Source: Streptomyces uncialis (lineage in GTDB: Bacteria > Actinomycetota > Actinomycetes > Streptomycetales > Streptomycetaceae). From it: a DNA stretch of 64,000 nt. The notes beneath the pieces were generated by a model. The model saw nothing but the letters and a program-made list of their open reading frames with translations, had not been told where the DNA came from and did not search any database. The translations under genes and the position numbers were made by a program. The number at the start of each line of letters is the position of its first letter. Within the stretch, counting starts at the first letter, position 1. The stretch covers positions 310,001 to 374,000 of the forward strand of contig NZ_LFBV01000005.1 in the NCBI RefSeq assembly GCF_001905345.1, written 5' to 3'. This document shows positions 24,389 through 32,870 of the stretch, one piece after another.

Positions 24389-25744
24389 CTACTGGTCGCG
24401 GTACATCTCGGCGACCAGGAAGGCCAGGTCCAGCGACTGGCTGCGGTTGAGCCGGGGGTCGCAGGCCGTCTCGTAGCGCTGGTGCAGATCGTCGACGAAG
24501 ATCTCGTCGCCGCCGCCGACGCACTCGGTGACATCGTCACCGGTCAGCTCCACATGGATACCGCCCGGGTGGGTGCCCAGGCCCTTGTGGACCTCGAAGA
24601 AGCCCTTGACCTCGTCCAGCACGTCGTCGAACCGGCGGGTCTTGTGGCCCGAGGCCGCCTCGAAGGTGTTGCCGTGCATCGGGTCGGTGACCCAGGCGAC
24701 GGTGGCACCGGAGGCGGTGACCTTCTCGACCAGGTTCGGCAGCTTGTCGCGGACCTTGTCGGCGCCCATCCGGACGATGAACGTCAGCCGGCCCGGCTCC
24801 CGGTCGGGGTCGAGCCGGTCGATGTAGGTCAGTGCCTCGTCGACGCTGGTCGTCGGGCCCAGCTTGATGCCGATCGGGTTGCTGATCCGGGACGCGAACT
24901 CGATGTGCGCGCCGTCGAGCTGGCGGGTGCGCTCACCGATCCACACCATGTGGCCGGAGGTGTCGTACAGCTTGCCGGTCCGCGAGTCGGTCCGGGTCAG
25001 GGCGCCCTCGTAGTCGAGCAGCAGCGCCTCGTGGGAGGCGAAGAACTCGACGGTCTTGAACTCCTCCGGGTCCGTGCCGCACGCCCGCATGAAGTGCAGC
25101 GCGTTGTCGATCTCCCGGGCGAGCTGCTCGTAGCGCTGGCCCGACGGGGACGACTTCACGAAGTCCTGGTTCCAGGCGTGCACCTGGCGCAGATCGGCGT
25201 AGCCGCCCGTGGTGAAGGCGCGCACCAGATTCAGCGTGGACGCGGACGCGTGGTACATCCGCTTCAGCCGCTCGGGGTCCGGCACCCGGGACTTCTCGGT
25301 GAAGGCGAAGCCGTTCACGGAGTCGCCCCGGTAGGTCGCCAGGGTGACACCGTCACGGGTCTCGGTCGGCTTCGAGCGCGGCTTGGAGTACTGGCCCGCG
25401 ATCCGGCCGACCTTCACCACCGGCACCGAGGCGGCGTACGTGAGGACGGCGCCCATCTGGAGCAGGGTCTTCAGCTTGCCCCGGATCTGGTCGGCGCCCA
25501 CGGCCTCGAACGACTCGGCACAGTCGCCGCCCTGAAGCAGGAACGCCTCGCCCTTGGCGACGGCACCCAACCTGGTGCGCAGCGCGTCGCACTCACCGGC
25601 GAAGACGAGCGGGGGATAGCTTTCGAGGTCGGCGATCACATCGCGCAGAGCCTCGGCATCCGGGTACTCGGGCTGCTGCGCCGCGGGAAGGTCGCGCCAG
25701 GTCTGACCGGCGGCGACGGACTGGGATTCAGCGTTCACGGTCAC
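24389..25744 (-). CDS. aroH: class II 3-deoxy-7-phosphoheptulonate (DAHP) synthase
   Basis: A 451-aa enzyme for the first step of the shikimate pathway (PEP plus erythrose 4-phosphate). It is plant/actinomycete type II: WRDLPAAQQPEYPD, FAGECD, FLLQGGDCAESF with the metal-binding Cys, KVGRIAGQYSKPRSKPTE, RMYHAS, WIGERTRQLDGAH, GIKLGPTTS, WVTDPMHGNT, GGIHVELTGDDVTEC and the final LAFLVAEMYRDQ. Start GTG 25744 gives the conserved TVNAES head; GTG 25738 is an alternative. It is divergent from the Trp-attenuated anthranilate synthase gene, so both ends of tryptophan supply meet here. Confidence 0.93.
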   Translation of the reverse strand: MTVNAESQSVAAGQTWRDLPAAQQPEYPDAEALRDVIADLESYPPLVFAGECDALRTRLGAVAKGEAFLLQGGDCAESFEAVGADQIRGKLKTLLQMGAVLTYAASVPVVKVGRIAGQYSKPRSKPTETRDGVTLATYRGDSVNGFAFTEKSRVPDPERLKRMYHASASTLNLVRAFTTGGYADLRQVHAWNQDFVKSSPSGQRYEQLAREIDNALHFMRACGTDPEEFKTVEFFASHEALLLDYEGALTRTDSRTGKLYDTSGHMVWIGERTRQLDGAHIEFASRISNPIGIKLGPTTSVDEALTYIDRLDPDREPGRLTFIVRMGADKVRDKLPNLVEKVTASGATVAWVTDPMHGNTFEAASGHKTRRFDDVLDEVKGFFEVHKGLGTHPGGIHVELTGDDVTECVGGGDEIFVDDLHQRYETACDPRLNRSQSLDLAFLVAEMYRDQ

Positions 25745-25898
25745 CTCGACAACCTTACGGGGTCCGGCCCGCTGTCCATTCGAACGCTCATCTTTTGAGA
25801 CGCACCTCGCAGGTGAGCGCGGTGTGCCCGGCCCCGTGGCGGTACCGGCGGGGGGTGTCGGATGCCCTGCGGGACCCGCATCGGGTAGGGTGCGCCGC

Positions 25899-25955
25899 AT
25901 GTTCGCGCACTCGACCCGTAACTGGTGGTGGACCGCTCATCCGGCGGCCCACTGA
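25899..25955 (+). CDS. trpL: Trp leader peptide
   Basis: An 18-residue frame, MFAHSTRNWWWTAHPAAH, with three consecutive TGG codons (25923-25931) and a TGA at 25953. Three adjacent Trp codons in so short a peptide, followed by a terminator hairpin and a tryptophan-pathway gene, are the hallmarks of a trp attenuator leader. A TAGGGT -10-like box lies at 25885-25890, only 8 nt before the ATG, so the leader may be translated from a nearly leaderless transcript. Confidence 0.9.
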   Translation: MFAHSTRNWWWTAHPAAH

Positions 25956-26001
25956 CTGCGCGTACCCGAATCACGCGAAGGCCGCCCGAGGGGCGGCCTT
26001 C
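25943..26001 (+). promoter_or_regulatory. trp attenuator with terminator and competing antiterminator
   Basis: The terminator is an 11-bp perfect stem with a 3-nt GAG loop (25977-25987 with 25991-26001). The antiterminator is also visible: GGCGGCC at 25943-25949, overlapping the end of the leader peptide, is exactly complementary to GGCCGCC at 25980-25986, the 5' arm of the terminator. A ribosome stalled at the Trp codons leaves 25943-25949 free to pair and transcription goes on. A ribosome reaching the stop covers it and the terminator forms. Attenuation of such genes has been described in S. venezuelae. Confidence 0.9.
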
Positions 26002-26082
26002 CCGCGTTCACGGGGCCGTTCCTCCTCCAGACCCCCGCCGGGCCCTGTGCGCCCGGCGGCCGCAGGAAGGACCGACCGCCCC

Positions 26083-27993
26083 ATGGACCTCAGCCGACTG
26101 CTCGACGACGACTGCCCGCCCTTCGCCCTGCTGCGCCGCCGCACACCCGGCCGTGACCACGACACCGTCGAGGTGCTGACCGGCCCGGTCGGTACGTACG
26201 AACGGCTGGCCGACATCCCCGACGGGCTCGCGCTCGTGCCCTTCCGGCAGATCCGCGAGCGCGGTTTCGACGTCCGCGACGACGGCACCCCGCTGATGGT
26301 GCTCACCCCGGAGGAGACCTGCGAGCTGTCGCTCGCCGAGGCCCTGGCCCAGCTGCCCGAGGAGCCGGTGCGGGTGGTGGACGGCGGCTTCGACGTGACC
26401 GACGAGGCGTACGCGGGGATCGTGGAGCAGGTGCTCCGCGAGGAGATCGGGCGCGGCGAGGGCGCGAACTTCGTGATCCGGCGGACCTACACCGGCCGGC
26501 TCCCCGGCTTCGGCCGGGCGGACGCGCTGGCGCTGTTCCGGCGGCTGCTGGTCGGGGAGAGCGGCGCTTACTGGACGTTCGTGGTGCACACCGGGGAGCG
26601 GACCCTGGTCGGGGCGAGCCCCGAGGTGCATGTCCGGATGAGCGGCGGCACCGTCGTGATGAACCCGATCAGCGGGACCTACCGCTACCCGGCGAGCGGT
26701 CCGAGCGCCGAGGGGCTGCTCGACTTCCTCGCGGACGGCAAGGAGATCGAGGAACTGTCGATGGTGGTCGACGAGGAACTGAAGATGATGTGCACCGTCG
26801 GCGACCGGGGAGGGGTCGTCATCGGTCCCCGGCTGCGCGAGATGGCGCACCTCGCGCACACCGAGTACGAGCTGCGCGGCCGGTCGTCCCTCGGGGTGCG
26901 GGAGGTGCTGCGGGAGACGATGTTCGCCGCGACGGTGACCGGCTCGCCCGTGCAGAACGCGTGCCGGGTCATCAAGCGGTACGAACCGGCCGGGCCGGGC
27001 GGCGGCGGCCGGGGGTACTACGCGGGTGCGCTGGCCCTGGTCGGACGGGACGCGGGGGGCGCGCAGACCCTGGACTCACCGATCCTGATCCGTACCGCCG
27101 ACATCGACGCGTCGGGCGGGCTGAAGGTGGCCGTCGGCGCGACCCTGGTGCGCGGGTCCGACCCGTGGAGCGAGGTGGCGGAGACCCACGCCAAGGCCGC
27201 CGGGGTGCTCGCCGCGCTCGGGGTGCGCCCCGGCCGGGAGCGGGCCGGTGAGCCGCGGCCCGTGCTGGCCGACGACCCCCGGGTGGTGGCCGCGCTCGAC
27301 CGGCGGCGGGCCGGGCTCGCCCCGTTCTGGCTGCGGATGCAGGAACGCGGGGACGAGCTGCGCGGGCACGCCCTGGTCGTGGACGGCGAGGACACCTTCA
27401 CCGCGATGCTCGGCCATGTGCTGCGGTCCTCGGGTCTGGAGGTGACCGTCCGCCGCTACGACGAGCCGGGGCTGCGCGCGGCGGTGCTCGCCCATCCCGG
27501 GCCGGTGGTGCTGGGCCCCGGACCGGGCGACCCCTGCGACGCGGCGGACCCGAAGATGCGGCTGCTGCGGGCGCTGGCCGCGGAGCTGATCCGGGCGGCC
27601 CGGCCGCACGGGGTGCTCGGGGTGTGCCTCGGCCATGAGCTGATCGCCGCCGAACTGGGGCTCGACATCGTCCGCAAGGAGGTCCCGTACCAGGGGGCGC
27701 AGAGCCGCGTCGAGCTGTTCGGGCGGACGGAGACCGTCGGTTTCTACAACAGCTTCGTGGCCCGCTGCGCCCCGGACACCGCGCTGGAGCTCGCGGCGCA
27801 CGGGGTGGAGGTGAGCCGGGACCCGGCGAGCGACGAGGTGCACGCGCTGCGCGGTCCCGGGTTCGCGGGGGTCCAGTTCCATCCCGAGTCGGTGCTGACC
27901 CTGCGGGGGGCGTCGATCGTGCGGGACCTGCTCGGTCAGCTGCTCGGGGGCGCGGGGACGAGCACGTTGCCGGTGCGGCGGCCGGCGAGGTAG
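26083..27993 (+). CDS. fused anthranilate synthase (TrpE-TrpG / PhzE-type)
   Basis: A 636-aa chorismate-utilising enzyme fused to a glutamine amidotransferase. The N-terminal part (about 1-420) has NPISGTYRYP, MVVDEELKMM, AHLAHTEYEL and ATVTGSPVQNACRVI, which I recall as closer to PhzE than to classical TrpE. The C-terminal GATase (about 455-620) has GVCLGHE with the nucleophile Cys and GVQFHPES with His and Glu. The usual Gln of CLGHQ is Glu here. Start ATG 26083 has AGGAAGGA upstream. The Trp leader argues for anthranilate, not ADIC, as product. The 3' end overlaps the convergent dehydrogenase gene by 58 bp. Confidence 0.88.
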   Translation: MDLSRLLDDDCPPFALLRRRTPGRDHDTVEVLTGPVGTYERLADIPDGLALVPFRQIRERGFDVRDDGTPLMVLTPEETCELSLAEALAQLPEEPVRVVDGGFDVTDEAYAGIVEQVLREEIGRGEGANFVIRRTYTGRLPGFGRADALALFRRLLVGESGAYWTFVVHTGERTLVGASPEVHVRMSGGTVVMNPISGTYRYPASGPSAEGLLDFLADGKEIEELSMVVDEELKMMCTVGDRGGVVIGPRLREMAHLAHTEYELRGRSSLGVREVLRETMFAATVTGSPVQNACRVIKRYEPAGPGGGGRGYYAGALALVGRDAGGAQTLDSPILIRTADIDASGGLKVAVGATLVRGSDPWSEVAETHAKAAGVLAALGVRPGRERAGEPRPVLADDPRVVAALDRRRAGLAPFWLRMQERGDELRGHALVVDGEDTFTAMLGHVLRSSGLEVTVRRYDEPGLRAAVLAHPGPVVLGPGPGDPCDAADPKMRLLRALAAELIRAARPHGVLGVCLGHELIAAELGLDIVRKEVPYQGAQSRVELFGRTETVGFYNSFVARCAPDTALELAAHGVEVSRDPASDEVHALRGPGFAGVQFHPESVLTLRGASIVRDLLGQLLGGAGTSTLPVRRPAR

Positions 27994-28940
27994 TCGAGGA
28001 CGTTCTGCGCGGTGGTGTCCACGATCTGGGTGACCGCGTCCACGGTGTAGTACGCCTGGTGCGAGGTGACCACGACATTGGGGAAGGTGACGAGGCGGGC
28101 CAGTACGTCGTCCGGGACGGCCTCCAGGGACTTGTCCAGGAAGAACAGGCCCGCCTCGGCCTCGTAGACGTCCAGCCCGACCCCGGTGAAGCGGCCCGCG
28201 CGCAGCTCGGTGACCAGGGCCTGGGTGTCGACGAGGCCGCCGCGGCTGGAGTTGACGAGGATCGCGTCGTCCTTCATCGTCCGCAGCGCGGTGGCGTCGA
28301 TCAGGTGCTGGGTCGCCGGCAGCAGGGGTACGTGCAGGCTGACCAGGTCGGACTCGGCGAGGAGCCGTTCCTTGTCGGTGTACTCCATACCGAGGGCCAC
28401 GCACTCGGGGTTCGGTGCGACGTCCCAGCCGAGCAGCCGCATCCCGAAGCCGTGGGCGATCCGTGCGAACGCCTCGCCGATCTTGCCGGTACCGAGGACA
28501 CCGGCGGTGCGGCCCCGCATGTCACGGCCCATCAGACCGTCGAGGCGGAAGTCGAAGTCCCGGGTGCGGTTGCTGGCGCGGACGATCCGGCGGTTGACCG
28601 CCATCCCGAGCGTCCAGGCGAACTCCGCGACCGAGTACGGGGAGTAGTACGAGACCCGGGCGACCGTCATCCCGAGCCGTTCGGCCACCTGGAGGTCGAT
28701 GTTGTTGAAGCCGGTGGAGCGCTGGGCGATCATCTGGGTGCCGCCGGCGGCGAGCGTCTGGAGGACGCGGTTGCCGAGGTCGGCGTTGACACTGGTGGAG
28801 ATGATCTCGTAGCCGGCGGCGATCGGGGCGGTGTCCTCGGTGAGGAACACGTCGAGGCAGCGGACTCCGTGCGGAGCGCCGAAGGCGGCTTCGATCAGGG
28901 GTTTCTCGTCGGCCTGTACGCCGAGGGCGAGGATCTCCAC
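27936..28940 (-). CDS. ldhA: D-lactate dehydrogenase (2-hydroxyacid dehydrogenase family)
   Basis: A 334-aa NAD-dependent enzyme. The nucleotide motif GTGKIG is at 150-155. The catalytic residues fit the family: Arg233 in NSSRGGLVD, Glu260 in LDVYEAE and His294 in TSHQAYYT. The segment AEAGLFFLDKS resembles E. coli LdhA, favouring D-lactate over phosphoglycerate as substrate. GTG 28940 is the start, with GGAGGGA 8 nt before it; longer frames run into repeat array C. Its 3' end overlaps the anthranilate synthase gene tail to tail. It may balance NADH when oxygen is limiting. Confidence 0.88.
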   Translation of the reverse strand: MEILALGVQADEKPLIEAAFGAPHGVRCLDVFLTEDTAPIAAGYEIISTSVNADLGNRVLQTLAAGGTQMIAQRSTGFNNIDLQVAERLGMTVARVSYYSPYSVAEFAWTLGMAVNRRIVRASNRTRDFDFRLDGLMGRDMRGRTAGVLGTGKIGEAFARIAHGFGMRLLGWDVAPNPECVALGMEYTDKERLLAESDLVSLHVPLLPATQHLIDATALRTMKDDAILVNSSRGGLVDTQALVTELRAGRFTGVGLDVYEAEAGLFFLDKSLEAVPDDVLARLVTFPNVVVTSHQAYYTVDAVTQIVDTTAQNVLDYLAGRRTGNVLVPAPPSS

Positions 28941-29059
28941 GGAGTCCCTCCGGGGTGGTGGGCGGTTTCTGGTGCCGTAACCCGGAATATACGGGTTCCT
29001 CCAGGGTGGGCCCCGGGGGCGTGCCGGGTGTGCGCACCTGTCCCGTGCGGGTCGCTCGT

Positions 29060-29625
29060 GGGGTGCGCAGTTCCCCGCGGGTCGCCTTCGCTGGCGCTTG
29101 CGGGTACTCGGTGCCGGGCGCACTTCTCGCTGTGCCGTCGCTCGGTGGTCTCGCGCAGTTCCCCGCGCCCCTGTCGGGGCACCCCTGCTTGGTACCGCTG
29201 CTTTGCGGGTGCGGGTCGCCCGTTTTTCGCGCAGTTCCCCGCGCCCCTGATCGGGGCCTCTGCCTGGTGCGGTTGTCCGGCGGGTACCGGTGCGCCCGTG
29301 GTTCTGCGCAGTTCCCCGCGCCCCCTGTCGGGACCCTCCAGCGGACACAGCAGCCGGGGGCCCCAAAGGGGCGCGGGGAACTGCGCGAGGGCGACCCGCA
29401 CCCGACGGACGACGGACCGGGGCAGCGTCCAGGGGCGCGGGGAACTGCGCGAAACCACCGAGCGACGGCACAGGAACGAAGTACGCCCCGCCGGACAGAC
29501 CTCGGAAGCGCAAGCGAAGGCGGCCCGCAGGGAACTGCGCACCCACGGGCGACCCGCACCGGGACAAGTGGGCCCACCGGGACGAACCCGGAAGCGCGAG
29601 CGAAGGCGGCCCGTACGGGAGATCC
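29060..29625. repeat. intergenic repeat array C (inverted)
   Basis: Reverse cores near 29068 (truncated), 29154, 29229 and 29304; forward cores near 29367 and 29430; shortened GGGAACTGCGC near 29530. Cap motifs occur at both edges (reverse near 29085-29105, forward near 29508 and 29590). The switch point near 29330-29365 has no cassette, unlike arrays B and D. It fills the 689-bp gap 28941-29629 between two - strand genes, where I see no gene. Confidence 0.88.
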
Positions 29626-29629
29626 GGGG

Positions 29630-30658
29630 TCAGCCGAAGAAGTTAGCGGCTTCCTCGTAGAGGGTGGGGTCGACTGTTTTGAGGCGGGACGTGGCCTCGG
29701 CGATGGGGACGCGGACGATCGCGGTGCCCCGCAGCGCGACCATCTTCCCGAAGTCCCCCTCGTGGACCGCGTCGATCGCGTGCAACCCGAACCTCGTGGC
29801 GAGCCACCGGTCGAACGCGCTGGGCGTACCACCCCGCTGGACATGTCCGAGAACCGTGGTCCGCGCCTCCTTGCCCGTGCGGGACTCGATCTCCTTGGCG
29901 AGCCATTCACCGACCCCGGAGAGCCGGACATGGCCGAAGGAGTCGAGGGAGCCGTCCTTGAGGACCAGGTCGCCGTCCTTGGGCATGGCGCCCTCCGCGA
30001 TGACGACGATCGGCGCGTACGAAGCCCTGAACCGCGAGGCGACCCATGCGCAGACCTGGTCCACGTCGAAGCGGCGTTCGGGGATCAGGATCGCGTTGGC
30101 TCCGCCGGCGAGGCCGGAGTGCAGGGCGATCCAGCCGGCGTGGCGTCCCATGACCTCCACGACGAGCACCCGCATATGGGACTCGGCGGTGGTGTGCAGC
30201 CGGTCGATCGCCTCGGTGGCGATGCCCACGGCGGTGTCGAAGCCGAAGGTGTAGTCGGTGGCGGAGAGGTCGTTGTCGATGGTCTTCGGGACGCCGACGC
30301 AGGGCACCCCGTACTCGTCGCTGAGGCGGGCGGCGACGCCCAGGGTGTCCTCGCCGCCGATGACGACGAGCGCCCCGACCTCCTGTTCGGCGAGGGAGGC
30401 CCTGATGCGGCCGACGCCGTCCGCGGTCTTGAGGGGATTGGTGCGGGAGGAGCCGAGGATGGTGCCGCCGCGCGGCAGGATGCCGCGGACGGCCGGGATG
30501 CCGAGGGGGACGTGGTCGCCCTCCAGCGGGCCCCGCCAGCCGTCCCGGTAGCCGATGAACTCATGGCCGTAGCTCTGTGTGCCCTTGCGGACGATGGCAC
30601 GGATGACCGCGTTGAGTCCGGGGCAGTCGCCGCCCCCGGTCAGTACTCCGACCCGCAT
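29630..30658 (-). CDS. pfkA: ATP-dependent 6-phosphofructokinase (group III)
   Basis: A 342-aa glycolytic enzyme phosphorylating fructose 6-phosphate. It has the GVLTGGGDCPGLN phosphate loop, PKTIDNDL with catalytic Asp128, MGRHAGW, and GHVQRGGTPSAFDR. The nucleotide-site residues are Asp104 (GGEDT) and Lys125 (PKTID), the pair normally linked to pyrophosphate use. Streptomyces group III enzymes with this pair are nevertheless known to use ATP, so ATP is the likelier donor. The start is ATG 30658 with GAAGGGA upstream and a promoter about 65 bp away. Glucokinase, another early glycolytic gene, lies 6 kb away. Confidence 0.92.
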   Translation of the reverse strand: MRVGVLTGGGDCPGLNAVIRAIVRKGTQSYGHEFIGYRDGWRGPLEGDHVPLGIPAVRGILPRGGTILGSSRTNPLKTADGVGRIRASLAEQEVGALVVIGGEDTLGVAARLSDEYGVPCVGVPKTIDNDLSATDYTFGFDTAVGIATEAIDRLHTTAESHMRVLVVEVMGRHAGWIALHSGLAGGANAILIPERRFDVDQVCAWVASRFRASYAPIVVIAEGAMPKDGDLVLKDGSLDSFGHVRLSGVGEWLAKEIESRTGKEARTTVLGHVQRGGTPSAFDRWLATRFGLHAIDAVHEGDFGKMVALRGTAIVRVPIAEATSRLKTVDPTLYEEAANFFG

Positions 30659-30720
30659 GGAAGTGTCCCTTCGCTCGGGATGAAGCCGACCTGTTCACGG
30701 TAGTAGTGATCCAGGTCACT

Positions 30721-30750
30721 CCGATATGGAGCGAATGGCCAATTCCTCAA
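30721..30750 (-). promoter_or_regulatory. candidate pfkA promoter
   Basis: On the - strand TTGAGG (30745-30750), 18-bp spacer, TATCGG (30721-30726), about 62 bp before the pfkA ATG. This is one of the more AT-rich spots in the window. Confidence 0.4.
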
Positions 30751-30780
30751 TGAATCATGGGAGTTGTCGGCCTGGTCGGG

Positions 30781-31506
30781 TCAGGCGTCGTCGAGACCGC
30801 GTTCTATCGCGTACCGGACGAGCTCCACCCGGTTGTGCAGCTGGAGTTTGCCGAGGGTGTTCTGCACATGGTTCTGCACGGTCCGGTGCGATATGACCAG
30901 GCGTTCCGCGATCTGCTTGTAGCTGAGGCCCTTGGCGACCAGCCGCAGGACCTCGGTCTCGCGGTCGGTGAGCCGGGGCGCCCCCGGCTCGTCGGCGGTG
31001 GCCGGCGCGGGCTCGGAGGCCAGCCGCCGGTACTCACCGAGGACGAGGCCCGCGAGGCCCGGGGTGAACACCGCGTCCCCGACGGCGGTCCGGCGGACCG
31101 CCCCGATCAGCTCCTCGGTGGACGCCGACTTCAGGAGATAGCCGGTGGCCCCCGACTTCACGGCCTCCAGCACATCCGCGTGCTCACCGCTCGCGGACAG
31201 GACGAGGACCCGCAGCGCGGGGTTCGCGCCGACGATCTCCTTGCACACCTGGACACCGGGCTTCGCGGGGAGGTTGAGGTCGAGGACGACCACATCGGGC
31301 CCGGCGGCCCGCGCCCTGCGCACCGCCTGCTCGCCGTCCCCGGCCGTGGCGACCACGTCGAACCCCGCCTCGGCGAGGTCCCGGGCGACGGCGTCCCGCC
31401 ACATCGGGTGGTCGTCCACCACCATGACCCTGACCGGACGGGACGCCTCCGTGCCGCCCCCGTCGCCCTGTGCCGCCGTGTCCCTGTGCTCCGCCGCCGT
31501 GTCCAT
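30781..31506 (-). CDS. NarL/LuxR-family response regulator
   Basis: A 241-aa regulator. The receiver domain starts near residue 25 (VRVMVVDDHPMWRD), with phosphoacceptor Asp76 in VVVLDLNLP and Lys in GYLLKSAS. The C-terminal LuxR HTH is LTDRETEVLRLVAKGLSYKQIAERL. Two starts are possible. ATG 31506 is preferred for its GGGGAGA Shine-Dalgarno; GTG 31530 overlaps the kinase stop as GTGA. Either way it is coupled to the sensor kinase gene just upstream on the same strand. Targets are unknown. Confidence 0.88.
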   Translation of the reverse strand: MDTAAEHRDTAAQGDGGGTEASRPVRVMVVDDHPMWRDAVARDLAEAGFDVVATAGDGEQAVRRARAAGPDVVVLDLNLPAKPGVQVCKEIVGANPALRVLVLSASGEHADVLEAVKSGATGYLLKSASTEELIGAVRRTAVGDAVFTPGLAGLVLGEYRRLASEPAPATADEPGAPRLTDRETEVLRLVAKGLSYKQIAERLVISHRTVQNHVQNTLGKLQLHNRVELVRYAIERGLDDA

Positions 31507-31526
31507 GTGCTGGGTCTCCCCCCGTG

Positions 31527-32765
31527 TCACCGTGTCGCCGTCTTCCGGGTCCCGTCGCGCGGAACCCTCAATTCCACCTCTGTGCCCTGCCCGGGTACGG
31601 AGAACAGTTCGGCCGTGCCGCCGATGTCGCGCAGCCTGCCGCGGATCGACAGGGCCACTCCCATCCGGCCCTCGCCCTCCGCCCGCTCCAGCCGTCCCTC
31701 GGGGATCCCGGGGCCGTCGTCGCGGACCGTCACGATCACCGCGTCGGGCTCGTCCTCGACGAGGATCCAGGCCCGGGCGTCCTCACCCGCGTGCCGCCGC
31801 ACATTGTCCATCGCGGCACTGACGGCCGCCGCCAGCTCACGGGCCGTGCCCGGCGCCAGCAGTACCGGGGCGCCCGGCTCCGAGAGAGTGACCCGGGACC
31901 CCGCGTGGGGGGTGAGCAGCGGGCGCAGGTCGTGCGGGCCGCCATTGTCCGGCGGATCGTCGTCGGGGACCTCGACGGCCCGTACCAGCGCGCCGCGGGA
32001 GGCGTCCTCCGATGCGCGGGAGGGCGGTGCGAGCCCGCCGGTGACCAGGGTCCGCAGGGCGACCTCCTGCTCACCGGCCATCCGGCCCAGCTCCGCCGCC
32101 TCGCCGCCCAGGGCGTTGCCCCGCCGCTGCACCATGGCGAGGACCTGGAGGACGCCGTCGTGGATGTCCCGGGCGAGCCGTTCGCGTTCCCGGGTGGCCG
32201 CCTCGATCTCCAGGGCCCGCGCGAGCGTCAGCTCCGAGGCGCGGGCGACCTCGACCACGTACCCGATGGCGATGGAGGCGACCCACACCAGCATCACGTT
32301 GTGGACGGTGTCCCGGCTCACGCCGCCGCGCTGGACGATGTTGGCGGCGCCGACGAGCGCGGACGCCACGGCCGCCCAGCGCCAGCCGCCCTTGAGGGCG
32401 AAGGCGAGCACGGCGCCCGCGGTCCATATCGACGGCAGGGTGGGCGCGCCGTCGACGATGCGTTCATAGGGGACGACGACCGGGGTGAGCAGGATGCCGG
32501 TCAGGGCGATGGTCAGATCGGCGACCAGGAAGCGCTTGGTGCAGCGGGCCGCGCCGGAGACCTTCCCCAGGGTGGCGAGGGTCCAGCCGGCCAGGACGAC
32601 GTAGTACGCGATGGCGACCCAGGGGCGGACGACCGTGCCGTACATCGACAGGAACACGCCGATCGCGTACAGCATGGTGAGCACGCGGTAGCCGGTGAGG
32701 GCGCTCCACAGAGGCTGCTCGACGGACATCCGCATGACGCGTTCCCGCTTGGTCGTTCCGCCCAC
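31527..32765 (-). CDS. sensor histidine kinase (MacS/NarX-like, HisKA_3)
   Basis: About 412 aa. Four to five membrane helices in the first 175 residues form a PspC-free sensor bundle. The dimerisation region follows with His202 in RLARDIHDGVLQVLA, the HisKA_3 pattern used with NarL-type regulators. The HATPase has VSAAMDNVRRHAG (N box), VRDDGPGIPEG and MGVALSIRGRL. The start is either GTG 32765 or ATG 32735. It resembles the MacS family of actinomycetes, which partners LuxR-type regulators, and the adjacent regulator gene fits. The signal is probably sensed within the membrane. Confidence 0.85.
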   Translation of the reverse strand: MGGTTKRERVMRMSVEQPLWSALTGYRVLTMLYAIGVFLSMYGTVVRPWVAIAYYVVLAGWTLATLGKVSGAARCTKRFLVADLTIALTGILLTPVVVPYERIVDGAPTLPSIWTAGAVLAFALKGGWRWAAVASALVGAANIVQRGGVSRDTVHNVMLVWVASIAIGYVVEVARASELTLARALEIEAATRERERLARDIHDGVLQVLAMVQRRGNALGGEAAELGRMAGEQEVALRTLVTGGLAPPSRASEDASRGALVRAVEVPDDDPPDNGGPHDLRPLLTPHAGSRVTLSEPGAPVLLAPGTARELAAAVSAAMDNVRRHAGEDARAWILVEDEPDAVIVTVRDDGPGIPEGRLERAEGEGRMGVALSIRGRLRDIGGTAELFSVPGQGTEVELRVPRDGTRKTATR

Positions 32766-32870
32766 CGCTCCCCCACCCGCCCCATCGGTACCGCGGCCGG
32801 TACCCGTACGTCGTCGCTACCGCTGACGGTCCCCGTACCGGTTCCGGTTCCGGTGGGCCGTCCGCCCCGG

